Origin: Thozetella sp. PMI_491
Taxonomy: Eukaryota; Ascomycota; Sordariomycetes; Chaetosphaeriales; Chaetosphaeriaceae
Direction: 5' to 3'
Assembly: GCA_021432635.1 (NCBI GenBank)
Contig: MU270050.1
Coordinates: 124,001 to 188,000 of the forward strand
DNA length: 64,000 bases
Shown: positions 36,027 to 47,557 of the stretch, piece after piece
Layout of the letters: each line of letters starts with the position of its first letter
Numbering within the stretch: position 1 is the stretch's first letter
Program-made: the position numbers and the translations under genes
The notes under the pieces: generated by a model
Told to the model about the DNA's origin: nothing
The model's input: the letters and a program-made list of their open reading frames with translations, nothing else
The model's database searches: none

Positions 36027-36846
36027 TTACTTTTTCTCATAGCCCAACATGGCTTGATAGGCCTTCCCAGCCCAATCCTTTGCCTCGTCATCGAAGTTGT
36101 CGTCCGTGGCCAGACGGTCGAAGCGTTCCATCTGGAGCTTCCATCGTTCATCGCTCAAGTTGTCGGTACCACTGTAAAGCTCCCCAGCAGAGTTCTCTTT
36201 GGACATTGTGGTATTTGAGGACCTTGGGTGCTGCCCTTTGCGGCAGAGTACTTTCAGCTCTTTCCCCACCAAGATTACACAGACCGCCGCTGGCGGTAAG
36301 TTGAAGTTGATCGCTTCGTTACTGGCAGGCACCTCGAGGGCGTGACGTAGCGTAGACAGGGCTCTTTGGGAATAACTGAAGAACGTGGCATCTTTATCCG
36401 GCTGCGACATATACCACGCGGCTAGGAAGCCATCCATGTTTCTCCAGTCTGCTCCGCTTAGATTGCCGGGGTAAGATGGGTTTTCTATGTTTTGTCTGTG
36501 GAAGGTCTCACCTATGACAACGAGAGGCTCGAGCGATTATACCAATACAGCTCGTCTTCATCAGAGGGTGGCGTCTGTTTAGAAATGGCAGGGAGTAATT
36601 GTATGAGACGGTCCTGAAGATGGTGTTGGGGTTGGATTTAAATTGCACTGAAACAGGCGTCGAACATGAGAAATGAATAATCGGTGAGCCGTTGGGCATT
36701 CCATATGACAGGATCAGTGAGCCGTGCCGCTACGTCCAGTGACGACTGCTCAGGATTCTATAAGTAGTTTTTGAGAGCATCGAAGATTGATTTTTGGATT
36801 GAATATTGGTCTGAAACCGGATCCGCGCCCCCAAGCTCAAAGACAT
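36027..36846 (-). pseudogene. DUF3632-type fungal protein, disrupted
   Basis: The C-terminal 136 codons (36,027-36,437) are open and continue in frame upstream to about 36,520 ('SGADWRNMDGFLAAWY'). Farther upstream a second frame shows 'KSIFDALKNYL', 'SSLDVAARLTDPVIWNAQRL' and 'FLMFDACFSAI', the helical layout I associate with DUF3632. In that frame TAG follows KNYL and TAA follows CFSAI, both explainable as C-to-T changes of Gln codons, and one base is out of phase near 36,518. No intron repairs these. It could still be a gene with a late start at 36,437, but the upstream similarity argues for a pseudogene. Confidence 0.6.
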
Positions 36847-37591
36847 CTTAACTAGCTGTTCGTGAAAGAAAGGAGTGGGGCCGTGCCCTACAAGTGCCGC
36901 ATGCATTACAGCGCCTAAATGAACCTTTTACCGCTGCGCCTCAAACTCCGCGCGCTGTGCCGGGATAGTGGCTAGATGACTAGATGACCCAAATTGTAGT
37001 TGGTAGCACCATGAAGTGCACTCATTAGTGCCTGGTCCCTGTGAACCATGAAGTCCATTGAATCCACTGGTAGGTCGCTGTCAATATAGCATCACGACAG
37101 TCGCCGCTAGTAGACTCACCATAGGGGCCTTTGCCAGGGTCTTGAGGTGCCTCGTATTCCGTGCGAAGACTGAGAAGAAACTGAAGAGAAATGGGCGGCA
37201 GACTCGCATCAGGAACTGAGAAGAGAGTGCCGGGTTGTCACACTGAAGCTCGTCCCTGTCGTGTAGGGGTTTTCGCTAGTCGCTACAATATCCCTAGGTA
37301 GGCTCCAGTTAGGTTACTACAGCCCCGGAAGAATCCCATGGAGCGCAAAACTGTGGTATAGAGCTTGATATCTGAGATAAATAAAGCATTTCCGACGCGA
37401 GTACAAACGCAAGGTATCCCAACACGTGACCGATGGCTAACAGCAAGTGGGACCAAAGACCAGCACTAGCCAAAATAGAGTAGCACTAAGTCCATCATCC
37501 GCCTTTCTTGTCCCCCATCCGCGATATTTCATCCTCGGGCCCCTCAATTTTCCTGCCTTAGACATACCACAGTCGTCCTTGAGCCCTATCA
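36847..37591. other. Intergenic / promoter of the second Zn2Cys6 gene
   Basis: There is no gene here. The last 160 bp before 37,592 are open on both strands but have no recognisable content. Confidence 0.4.
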
Positions 37592-39254
37592 ATGTCCACA
37601 CACGCCGTGAAACAGAGGCGCGTGACACAAGCGTGCGACTTTTGTCACAGGCGAGGAATTCGATGCAAGAACGGTTCGGACGCAACTTGTCAAAGCTGCA
37701 TCGAATACGGACAAGAATGCACTCGAACTCGACCGACAAAGAAGCGCGGTACGAAACCTAAGTCGCAGGGCATCGATGTGGCGGAATTCGAGTTTACAAC
37801 ACCCCATACCGAGACCTCCACACTTCCCTCCCCAGCACTGCGTAATAGAAAGATCGTCACCGCCTTACTTGACGTTTATCTAGACACTATCCATCCAAGG
37901 TGAGAGAGCAAGCCCTCCTTGTTTTCCAATCATAGCAACTAATTCAATTCGAAGCTATCCCCTCTTCTGTGAGCGCGAACTCTGGGTAGGGTGGAGGGAC
38001 GGCTCATTCCCAGCCAGCTCTTCGGATTACATGTCACTCATGTGCATGTGCGCCCTGAGCGCCCAGCACGTCGGCAGCGGTGCTCTCTTCTCCGACGAAA
38101 TGGCATCGCACGAGGGTGCGTCACTGTCTCAGAGATACCTGGAAGAAGCGGTACGCCTGGTTCCCACTGATTTTGACAATTTTGATATGAACCTTGTGCG
38201 ATCCTACGGGTTCCTCGCTCTGCTCGGATCCCAGACTGGTAACAGCGCCATGGTCCATAAGTACCTCGGTCTATATCACGGTGTCAGCGCGCAGATGAAT
38301 CTCTTCGACGAGTCAAGGTGGCCACTGGGTAGTAGTCCATGTGACAAAGAGATTCGAAGGCGCCTGTGGTGGGCGCTATACAGACTTGAAGTACACACTG
38401 CCTGTGTCCTAGGCAGCATAGTACGCTGCTCAGAATCCCTCTGCAACGTCGGCTACCCTCAAGGCCTCCACCATCCTGCTTTCATACCCGGGCGTGATGG
38501 CAATTTTGAGGACTGGTTTTCCGGCTGGAACTTCACCACTGATCTTTACCGGGTCCTAGAGCATGCTATCGCCGACTTTCGGACGAAGCGAGACCTGCAT
38601 AGTTCGATTCTTGGAAACAGAAACATCCAGTCTACGGCCACAATAGCCGAGAAGCTGGCCCAGATACAAAAAAATCTCCTCCCACAATTTAGTGGGATCT
38701 CTACTCGGTCTTCAGACAGCGGCAGGAATCGATGTGGCTTTCAGGCAGCCAACATTCTTTGCACCATCCATCTTGCTCAAATGATTTCTTCCATCTCAGG
38801 AGAGAACAGCCTACAGGCAGCTTGCCAGACGGCCCGTGACATGATGGCAAGCATGAACACAATCCCACTAGAGTATCTCCGAGCTATTGGGTCGCCTTTG
38901 ATCCAGCAACTCTCCGGGGTGGGTCATATTCTCGCCAGTGTCATCGGCAAGCAGCGAGTGTCTCCGGCGGACTTTGCCCAGTCCAGGAGTGTCCTGACGT
39001 CTATTATTTCATTTTTGGCACATCTGAAGCAATATAATAAGACTGCGACTACTGCGGAGCAGCAATTGTCAGACCAATTGGCAAACCTCAACAGGCAGAT
39101 TCCTGACACAGAAGACAGTTATGGCGCTGAGAATAGTACACTTCTTGATCGCGACGAGATGTTTATATGGACACCGTATCTTGAACAGGTTTTCCCAGTG
39201 TCCAATCATAGCAACGATGTGTTTTCCACAAACATGATCAACAATTTCGCCTGA
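37592..39254 (+). CDS. Zn2Cys6 transcription factor with fungal_trans domain
   Basis: Exons are 37,592-37,899 and 37,955-39,254, with a 55-bp intron containing CAACTAATTC and a 535-aa product. The zinc cluster is C15-x2-C18-x6-C25-x7-C33-x2-C36-x6-C43 with a basic RRG stretch. It is followed by the linker TKKRGTKP and then the middle-homology region: 'LDVYLDTIHPSYPLF' spans the splice junction, and 'EIRRRLWWALYRLEVH' is the conserved RR.W..Y.L core. This is a normal-length nuclear regulator. Its 3' end converges on the 2OG oxygenase with only 127 bp between stops, and the permease follows, so control of that pair is a reasonable inference. Confidence 0.88.
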
Positions 39255-39381
39255 ATACTCGCTTAAACACAGGGTCGAGCCCATAGATAGTCACTCAATA
39301 ACTGCTATTAAATAATATTGATTCATGAAGCTTAAGCTTGCAATTCAAAAATTACAGGTAAATTCATTGGCCACTCTACGA

Positions 39382-40561
39382 CTATTCCTGTTCCAACTTG
39401 CACTTGTTTGTCGCCTTTTGCTTGTTCGTTCTCCACATGTAATACTGGCCGCCCGTCATGACAGGGTATTTCATCGGGTTCTCTTCGCTCACACAAGTAG
39501 GTACAGGCTCTAGTAATTTTTCTCGGTCGAAGCCAAAGAAAAAAGGCGCAGAGTATCTTTCTTTTCCACTTTTGTTAATCACTCGGTGGATAGTGGACTT
39601 GAAAAAGTCGTTGGTTTGCCTCATGAAACAATCGGCAATATTCACAACAAACGAATCCTCGATCGGCTCTGCTTTGATCCAGTCACCCGACTTGCTTAGC
39701 ACTTCGAGGCCGCCTGCAGAGTCTTGGGTCACAATGGTGAAGCATTCGACATCAGTGTGAGCGCCGATTCCATTTTGATCATCCGCCGAATGCTCTTGTT
39801 CCGGATAATGCAGGATTCGCATGCCAGCCTCTGGTCGTTTGACGAAGTCATCGAAATAGGTCTCGGGGAGATGGAGGGCCAATGCGAATATCCGCGTCAA
39901 ACGTCGGGACAAATTTAGCAGCTGCGTGTGATAGGCATAGAGCTCTTCCCGAAATCCAGCTAGATCGGAGGGCCAGATGCTCACAGCTGGCTGATTCAGG
40001 TCTACCGCATCAGGATCCTCTCGCGGGTCATAGGCCCAGTTGAATGCCTCGCTAAGATCTGCCTCCCATCAGTCAATGATTATCAAGACTCGCGACCTAA
40101 AGCGTATTTCCTACCTTGATGCTTCCAACCATTCCGATTGTAGCATTCCATGGGATGGTACCCTACATATTCGTTGGGGACTAGACCGGTGAACACCTCC
40201 ATCTTCTTCTTTATGGGCAATTCAAAGAAGCGTTTCGCCTGCCCCATAACGCCTTTAGCATACTTTCGATCGATTCCCTATTTTTCTCAAATTAACGATT
40301 GCCTCTTTTGGGTACATTCGGAAGCGTTCGCACATGATTAATCAGGTAGAAGAAGCCGATACCGCTGGCAGCTCGTCGAATCTCCTCGGCCACCTTTTGC
40401 CGATCTTCTAGGTTAGCACTCCAAATCCCCGCAGCGTCAACAATAGGTATCTTGTCCAAGTTCGTTGCAACATTGGAGTTGAAAGTAAAGACGGCTCCAT
40501 TGTTCAGCGTCCCTTGTCTCGGCTTGCTGACTGCCTGGGAGATGGTAGCGGTCTGTGACAT
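39382..40561 (-). CDS. 2-oxoglutarate/Fe(II)-dependent dioxygenase (isopenicillin N synthase-like family)
   Basis: Exons on the minus strand are 40,334-40,561, 40,115-40,277 and 39,382-40,058. Both introns are 56 bp and in phase, and the product is 355 aa. The start is ATG at 40,561 (MSQTATIS), not the earlier TTG. The N-terminal DIOX_N part has 'KIPIVDA' and 'GFFYLINHG' across intron 1. The double-stranded beta-helix has Fe ligands H231, D233 (HTD) and H288, and the 2OG-binding R298-x-S300 (RYS). It hydroxylates or otherwise oxidises a small molecule using O2 and 2-oxoglutarate. Thymine 7-hydroxylase is one fungal enzyme of this family, and the divergent NCS1 permease makes a nucleobase-like substrate worth considering, but the substrate is not shown by sequence. 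Confidence 0.88.
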
Positions 40562-41141
40562 GTTTGAGAACAAAACTTGTCAGAAGTAAATTGATCACAA
40601 GGCTGTAGACTCGTCGACGTGTCTCTACCTCGGGGGTGCTAGCTCATGTATAGGCACATTAGAAAGAAAACTTTAAAGCTCTAGATATACCTCGCGAGGT
40701 TTAGATTGGGATTGCGCCGTATCAGCGATCATTAATTTATCGCCCTCGAGAGAATAGAATGGGTAAACTAGCGAAGATCGGATCTCGGCAAAGCCGCCGA
40801 AGTGCGCGGCTACCGGGACACAACTGTTGAACTGGTAAACTGCTAAACTGCTAAGCTCTCTCCACTTTGGCCCACTACGCTCCTCTGGTCCACACGTGCC
40901 AAGTTCAGCGCGAAAACGCGCTAAGGACCGCCGCATTTTTTAGTAAAAGAGATATGCCGATAGGCTATCTCTCTTTGTCTATTTTGCATTGATAAGGAAT
41001 CTGCAGCAGCTTTTCCCCCAGTATAATAGACATGCAGGGGGTCAGGCGATCTGAACCCGACTTCGTTCGAACTCTACATCCTCCCCGTCTGCCATCTCCA
41101 CAGTTGAGCTCCGGGGTTCTCTATTCGAATTCGCAGTTGCA
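40562..41141. promoter_or_regulatory. Shared divergent promoter, oxygenase and permease
   Basis: This 580-bp region separates the start codons of the dioxygenase (-) and the permease (+). A CGG-N3-CCG inverted triplet at 40,807-40,815 is a possible Zn2Cys6 factor site. That triplet is short and could be chance. Small open frames inside are not credible genes. Confidence 0.4.
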
Positions 41142-42938
41142 ATGGCCTCAAAGACGTCACTCCCCGGCCGCCTGATACGATGGTTGGAGGTAGAGCGCGA
41201 TACTGATACCGATGTCGAAATATACGTCAACAAAGACACGCGGCCGCTTCCTCCATCGAGACGTCCGTATGGACCGTGGCACTTCATTGGCCTTTGGATG
41301 ATTACTGGCTCATTTAATGTCGGCGGTTGGACAACCGGATCCTCGCTGATCTCCCTGGGCCTCAACGTCTGGGTAAGCTGGCAATAGACCGCAATTGAGG
41401 GGCGCTCTTACTAACGCTAGGGTAGCAATCCATGATCGCGATCATTGTCGCACACACTCTCATGGGATTTGTCTGTGTCTTGGGCGGTCAACCCGGGGCT
41501 AAGTGGCATATAGGCTTTCCAATGTGGATGAAACAGAATTGGGGAATCTGGGGCTATCTCTTCCCAATGGTAGGAAGCCAACTACTCATAGCCTCGAGAC
41601 AAACGATTGACCGCATTCTAGATGATCCGCGTGTTCTTATCGTTCGTGTGGACATCTACTAATATTTGGTACGGAAGTCAATGCCTCCGCGTTTTGCTCA
41701 CGTGCATCTGGCCTTCGTTCCTTAACCTGGATACTCCACTCGCCTCCGGGACGATGAAAGTTTACGACTTTGTTTCGTTCCTCGTCTATATCGTCCTCTG
41801 TCTGCCTCTCATGTGGTTCAACCCCGAGAGCTACAAACGGCCGTTCCTCGTCGCTTCGACAATCGTCGCAAGCTGCGTTTTTGTTCTCTTGATATGGTCT
41901 ACTGCTCGAGCCCACGGGGGTGGAATACTGCTGGCCGATGTCAGCGGGGTTTCAGGCGTCGCCCCGGCCAGCGGCAGTGCTCTCGGATGGGCCTTTGTCT
42001 ACGCAGTGACCTCTAACATGGGAGGTATCGCCACTCATATGTGGTCTCAGTCTGACTACACTCGCTACGCACGGAAGCCAGGTGATCAGGTCCTAGCCCA
42101 ACTGATTATGGTTCCGTTGGGCACGATTATCGTTGCATGCATTGGCATTGTGTGCACCTCGTGCGCTGCAACCTTATACCCACAGGAGAAGTCACTTCTT
42201 TGGCAACCGTACGCTTTCCTGGAAGCCGTGCGCAAGCATGAGGATAGCCAAGGGGCTCGCGCCGGAGTTGCCTTTGCCAGCATTGCCTTCATGATGTCCC
42301 AGTTTGGCATCGTCGTGGCATCAAACTCAGTCGTAGCTGGCATCGACCTTGCCGCATTGCTTCCACGGTGGTTCACAGTGCGGAGGGGTGGATATTTTAC
42401 TATTGCGTTTGTCTTTATCATGCAGCCATGGGCGCTACTCAACAGTGCGACTAACTTCCTAACGGTTGTCGGAAGCTTTAACGTCTTCTTAGGCCCGCTA
42501 ATGGGTATCATGTTTGCGGACTATTTCTTGCTGAGGAAGAGAACTGTCAAACTCACTGACTTGTACGGGAATTCCTCGCAGAGCATTTACTGGTATGTGA
42601 AGGGTTGGAACTGGCGCGCGGCTGTTGCCTGGGCCGCTGGTGTATGGTTCCTAATGCCGGGGTTGGTGCAAAGAGGAGTCGCACCAAAGGCGGACTGGGG
42701 CGGCTGGACAAGGCTCTACCAACTGGCCTGGTTCGCAGGGTGTCTATCCTCGGGGTTGGTGTACCTGGCATTGGATTATTTCTGGCCCATTCCCAGCAAG
42801 ACAGCGGTAGATGATTTGGACTACTTTGGGACGTTTGGGGATGCTGAGGTCTTGAGCGGCGTTATGGACGAAGACCGAATCACGTCTGGTGGCACGGAGA
42901 GTAAGGAAAGCATCGGTGAGAAAATCACGGACGTGTAA
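41142..42938 (+). CDS. NCS1-family nucleobase/allantoin-type permease
   Basis: Exons are 41,142-41,372, 41,426-41,569 and 41,622-42,938, with 53 and 52 bp introns and a 563-aa product of normal length. The NCS1 signature is clear: 'PLPPSRRPYGPWHFIGLW' before TM1, 'SFNVGGWTTGSS' in TM1, 'GARYHIGFP'-like 'GAKWHIGFP' and 'WTSTNIWYGSQ' across the splice junctions, 'SDYTRYAR' after TM5, and 'FLGPLMGIMFADYFLLRK' near TM10. About 12 membrane segments are present, with a short acidic C-tail. It resembles the fungal Fur-type branch (uracil, uridine, allantoin, thiamine-like substrates). It acts at the plasma membrane. It is divergent from the 2OG oxygenase. Confidence 0.9.
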
Positions 42939-43641
42939 CCACTCTAAGGCGTTTGCGCGCGGTTATGTTAACCCGGTGATTGAGAGTTATAATTAGCACA
43001 GATCGGCGGGTAAGGAAACTAAGGCAACCTAGATTTCTCCAACGGTCAGCTAGTCAGCTAGGGGTAACTCGAGTTGTGTGTGCGATGAAAGTCAACACAC
43101 TACCCAACGAGATATTCAAGCACCTAGTGGAGCACTTGCATGTACGGCGATGTGAGTTCGACGCTCAACAGCAGCCCTGAAGGCGCTGACGAAGAAATAT
43201 TGACTTAATACTGGTAATTATAGCATGCGCGAAGAAGTAGAGTATTTTACCTCTCGTGTAAATGTTAACGTCTCACCCCGGAAAGAGAATCAAGGCAAGT
43301 AAAGAGCCCTATTAGCGATGGCAGTGTAGTAACCTGATCTGACAGTAGGGATTTCCATAGAATATGGTAGCCTTAGACGTATGTTACATATCCCACCAAT
43401 ACATGAAGTATCCTTAATTTCCAAACTGAGTGCTGAATAAAAGGGTATCTGCCGTAGGCCGACACAAAATTGCGATGGTTTGACCAAATGTTCCCAAAGC
43501 CTGTCTGTGAAAAATGTCATTATCGGCCAGTAGCTCCGAATTCTACCCGGCTGTTTTCCCTAGGAATATTAGAGGAAGAGCTGAATCAGGACAAGGTTAA
43601 GTCGCAACGTGCCTTATGGCATAAGTGATCAAAGCCTCTGC
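42939..43641. other. Intergenic with a possible F-box fragment
   Basis: The + strand at 43,085-43,180 reads ATG then 'KVNTLPNEIFKHLVEHL', typical of the first helix of an F-box, ending in TGA after 31 codons. No further exon is recognisable, so this is at best a relic. The rest holds nothing. Confidence 0.3.
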
Positions 43642-43881
43642 TTATTTCTTGTTGCAGCAGCAACGCTTGCGGCCCCAGCCACAACCCTGCATAACCTTGA
43701 AGCCGCCGTGGTTGTTGCACCACCACTCGCACTGCCCAGATTCACCCCAGCTGCACACGCCGGGGTTCAAGCATGTGCTACGGGCCTCGATGAGGGAGTC
43801 GAGCTCAGCTTCCGATGGCATAGGGTTAGCCATGACGCTGGTGGTGAGGGCGGCGATGAAAAGAACAATAGATGTCTTCAT
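43642..43881 (-). CDS. Defensin-like cysteine-rich secreted peptide
   Basis: The product is 79 aa in one exon. The signal peptide MKTSIVLFIAALTTSVMA is followed by an acidic propeptide (NPMPSEAELDSLIEAR) and a mature peptide of about 45 aa with eight Cys: C-x4-C-x7-C-x3-C-x11-C-x6-CCC. It contains the C-x3-C and terminal C-x-C of the cysteine-stabilised alpha-beta (CSab) fold, and is basic and Trp/Gly-rich at the C-terminus. This matches the general plan of fungal defensin-like peptides, though the extra Cys pair and the CCC end are unusual. It is presumably secreted, perhaps antimicrobial. A TATAAG motif lies about 35-40 bp upstream of the start. Confidence 0.78.
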   Translation of the reverse strand: MKTSIVLFIAALTTSVMANPMPSEAELDSLIEARSTCLNPGVCSWGESGQCEWWCNNHGGFKVMQGCGWGRKRCCCNKK

Positions 43882-46325
43882 GGTTGCTGCTTTCGTGTGT
43901 CGAGAGGACGGATATCTTATAATGAAGTAATGACTGTGGTAAGCTGGATTAAAAGAGTGACTGCGGATGATTGTGATGGTGATGTCCGGTAGGATGGCAA
44001 ACTACCCCTCCAATGCGGGTGAATGAGTCCTTTATGTAGCGAGAGATTGTGGCTGCAACTGTAGTTAGCGGCCTATTATTGATGTGATTACGGAACCCTT
44101 GACTGCTCATATTTAAATTAAGCGCACTTTTGCTGTCTTTAGACTCCACTCAACTCTTAGGCTTGCATTGCCCAACGTTTTGAATGTGCTAGCTTGCCCT
44201 GAAACCATCAAATTTGAGATTAAGATCTCCGATTCTTTTGTTTCCGCGAGAAACAGAGAAAACGGACTTCTAGGTCCACGGTCCCTTAGCTTGCAGGCGC
44301 CTACAAGGTATTTACGGTGATTCTAAGAGATGCCGACAGTCAGCTCTTGTCCCTGCACAAGTATGTATGTGTTGTCCGCTGTGGCGAGGGCACGTTCACG
44401 GAACCTTCTCATACCGAGGTTGGGAACCAAAGCTTAAGAATCCCGGCCAGGTCTCTTTAAGGGCCAACACGGACCATCTACTTAGGTACACAGCTCAGCA
44501 TAACTGTCGGTACAATTGGTATGCTTGTCTGGTTGTCGACGTATCTCTCGCGTGCTACCTATTTGCCTTTGCCACATAATAGAGAGACTTCCTTAATCTG
44601 ACTGATCCCTCTAACACGAAACTGGTCTGCGCCTTTTTGGCCCGTCATCACATGTCGGTTAGATAAGATTGCACCTGGCTTCTGGCGAGATGAGGTGCGC
44701 CGCCCCAACCCATTTACCAAGACAATGGTTGGTCTATGCCCTAGAATGGCAAGGAGATGCTCCTGCAACTCGAAGGTGAAACTGCCTCCTCAACGATGAG
44801 AACTGCCGTGGCGCTCGAATCATGAGACACGCTTATGCCTGTCTAATAAGGCTTGGACAAGGCAAGGGATTGTGTGAGGCTGAACAGCGGACGGCAATGC
44901 CTTGTTGTAGTTGCGGTGCATTAGCTTTCCTCAAGGATCCACTAAACTGAGGATCACGATCTACGGAGAACACGGCGTATAGCCACTCACGCGGCCACAA
45001 CAGCACGGACCACGGGCTAGCCCTTCTCCTTGTAAGCACGAAGGACTATCGGCCAGCCGTTGGCCCGAATAAACGGTAAGAATGACAGGAGCTTAGATGA
45101 ACTTCTATCCGCAGGGGTCAGGATATAACCCATTTAGGGGAGAACACCCTAGAACATCCCCACAAAGGGTCTTGTCAGCTCCGGCTTACTTTGCACCAGT
45201 GGGTCGTGCAAACTGGGATTGAGCTCTTGGCACTCAGGAGCACTTCCAGCCAGCGTCCTAGTTGTATGCATGGCTTTCATCTCGCTCGTCTTACTTTTGT
45301 CTGCTCGTAGAACCATGAGTTGCCAGTTGACAGCTCGAAAGTGATACCTCAAGAAACCCTGAGCTGTCAACATCGGTCCGAGGAGACGCGCTGCAGAGGT
45401 CATCATTCTTCCAGGACGAACGTTCCAGAGTCAGGGAACTTCTCATCTTGAATGTTGGATTCGGGGAGAATGGGCATTTCCTGGTGCCTCTCTCGGCCGG
45501 ATCGACCAGGGCGACCAAACCTACGCCCATCGGCAAACCTAACGGATAGTACTTTCTATTTCTTGGATCGCTATGGGAGCTGTGGAAAGAATACTGTGTT
45601 GATATCGCTGCAGATTCTCCGGTAGGCTAATGGCCACGTGTTGTGCAGACGGCTCGGTAGGTACGTAGGTCCGGGCACTCCGACGACCTTTTTCGGACTT
45701 TCAATGGCGACCTTTGTACAGTGGGGGAATGCAGGGGCTGCGATAAGTAGTCGAAACTTGACAGTCTAGGTTGTCACCGCTCCAGTCACCTACCTCAACT
45801 CGTTAGAAAGACACTCGCGTAATTAAACTTGATGGTATCATACTTGCAAATACGTTGGCGTTCCTTAGACTCCTTGATGCGTGTTACCGCGAGGCGCGAG
45901 GTATGCTTCCCACAGGCCGCGAACAGTGCCTTCTCTCCATTTATCGAACTGGTAGCTAGCATAGGACGGTAGGATATAACTCACAGATGGAATGCATACC
46001 TATTACTACTACAGTCACCGCTTTCTCCGCATGTTCTTCACTGGATATTGGAGATTAAAAATTCGAGCGACCAGGTAAAGACGCTGAAGAACTAGAAGTC
46101 GGAGAAGTAGAACCAGAACCCCGAAGAGTCAAAATCTTGTAGAAATGACAGAAATCCTGCTTGGATTTTTAGAGCGTTTTTTATTTCATTTTCTCTCGCT
46201 GTTTTCGAGTCTCGATTATACACCTAACCCTTCACACAGATGAGGTGTCTCGTAAATGGTGTTTGGGTCGTGGGTCCTACTTTCCCGAACTACACGTGCT
46301 AATATGCCGATTGAATTATTTATTC
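43882..46325. other. Long gene-poor stretch
   Basis: Only short overlapping frames exist on both strands (for example minus strand 45,149-45,536), without recognisable domains, signal peptides or joining introns. No repeats are obvious. Confidence 0.4.
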
Positions 46326-47330
46326 TCATTTTCGAGGTATCGAATAAATGACCCTGGCCTCCTTCTTGCTGTCGGATCTCCTATACCCCAGCGGTGCTTG
46401 TTCGATGGGTATTTCCAATGAGACTATGAACCCTGGCCGAGCTCTAACCCTCTTCACAAACTCTCGGAGCTGGTCAGATATGACGGACAGGTCAACTATA
46501 CCACCAGCCAAAATGATATTTTTGGTAAAGAAAGTTGCCGCGGGGAATATTACCTATGTCCGATGACATAATGGAGGCGCGGGGTGTCCCTTCACTGTAG
46601 GGCAGCACGTGCCATTCGCCAATAATTCCAATGCCACCTTTCACCGAGGCGACATTGACAGCTTCGTTAAGAATGTAATTTTGCTGCAGCTCAAGGTTCT
46701 CATTGACACATTCATACCAGCAACAATCGCAAACTCTCCAACATCCAATGGGATCGATCTTCAATACCTGAGCTGCAACCCCGCCGGCCGTAAAGTCGAT
46801 AGGGGTAGCGCCAATAGATTCGGCAATCTCTAGGTCGAGGCTTGACATGGTCGGTAGCGAACACCCGGACAGCACTCCTAAGTAATGTGGCATAGACGCG
46901 GAGTAGTCCCACTGCACCAACCCCAAAAACGGTCACAGAGTCGCCGACCTTGATGCCAGAAAAACCAAGACAAGTCTAGGCCGTACTCCAAATATCGCTT
47001 TGAGTTCCTTGTCTGGGAGGCCGTATGGAATCTGCTGAAGCGACAGATCCGCGGAAGGCACTCTGACATATTCAGCTGAGAGGCCGGTCAGCTTGCGCAT
47101 ATTGATGTGCGTTTTTCCTCTTGTCCTAAACCACCAGAAACCGGTTCTTTCATCATAGACAGAAATATGTTTTTGATGCAAAAATTCCAAAATGGATCAC
47201 GTACTTTGGCAGCCTCCGAGATCTCCGGCATCTCCCTCGCCCCGCTTCTGGAAGTAAATACTGATAATTGCGATCCCACTGAAGTGACGGGGGCTTGACG
47301 GTGGTGGCTTCAGTGGGGCTGTCATATGCA
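46326..47330 (-). pseudogene. Zinc alcohol dehydrogenase relic, formaldehyde-dehydrogenase-like
   Basis: The minus strand, read across at least four frame changes, gives the family in order: 'GSQLSVFTSRSGAREM' (CGSDLH..RGR.G.. region, first Cys lost), 'TGLSAEYVRVPSADLSL' then 'PDKE', 'VTVFGVGAVGLL' (Rossmann GxGxxG), 'LEIAESIGATPIDFTAGG', 'NEAVNVASVKGGIGIIG', and 'LREFVKRVRARPGFIVSLE' with 'IPIEQAPLGY' at the end. These are the blocks of glutathione-independent formaldehyde dehydrogenase-like ADHs of about 380-400 aa. Frameshifts fall near 46,510, 46,840, 46,930 and 47,200, and in-frame GT-AG introns do not explain them. It is a decayed gene. Confidence 0.7.
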
Positions 47331-47557
47331 ACTTCCATAGTCGGGACTTCGCCGCATTTGAGCTGAACACAATCTGAAAATGCAAACAAAATGTACACAT
47401 GCTTTTAGATGCTTCACCCAAGACAACCACTACATCAGAAACAAGTTGCGTTTTATAGACCGCTCTAGGTTTTCATGCCTTTAACTAAAATAATCTTAAA
47501 CCTGGTCACTGGCCCCAACAAAAGAAACCGACGCTCGCAGCATACCTAAGTAGGTAC

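Noticed and set aside
40673-40936. 87-codon minus-strand frame between the dioxygenase and the permease
   Set aside because: It lies in a short divergent promoter and has no domain, signal or homologous look.
42086-42511. 141-codon minus-strand frame
   Set aside because: It is entirely antisense to the NCS1 permease exon.
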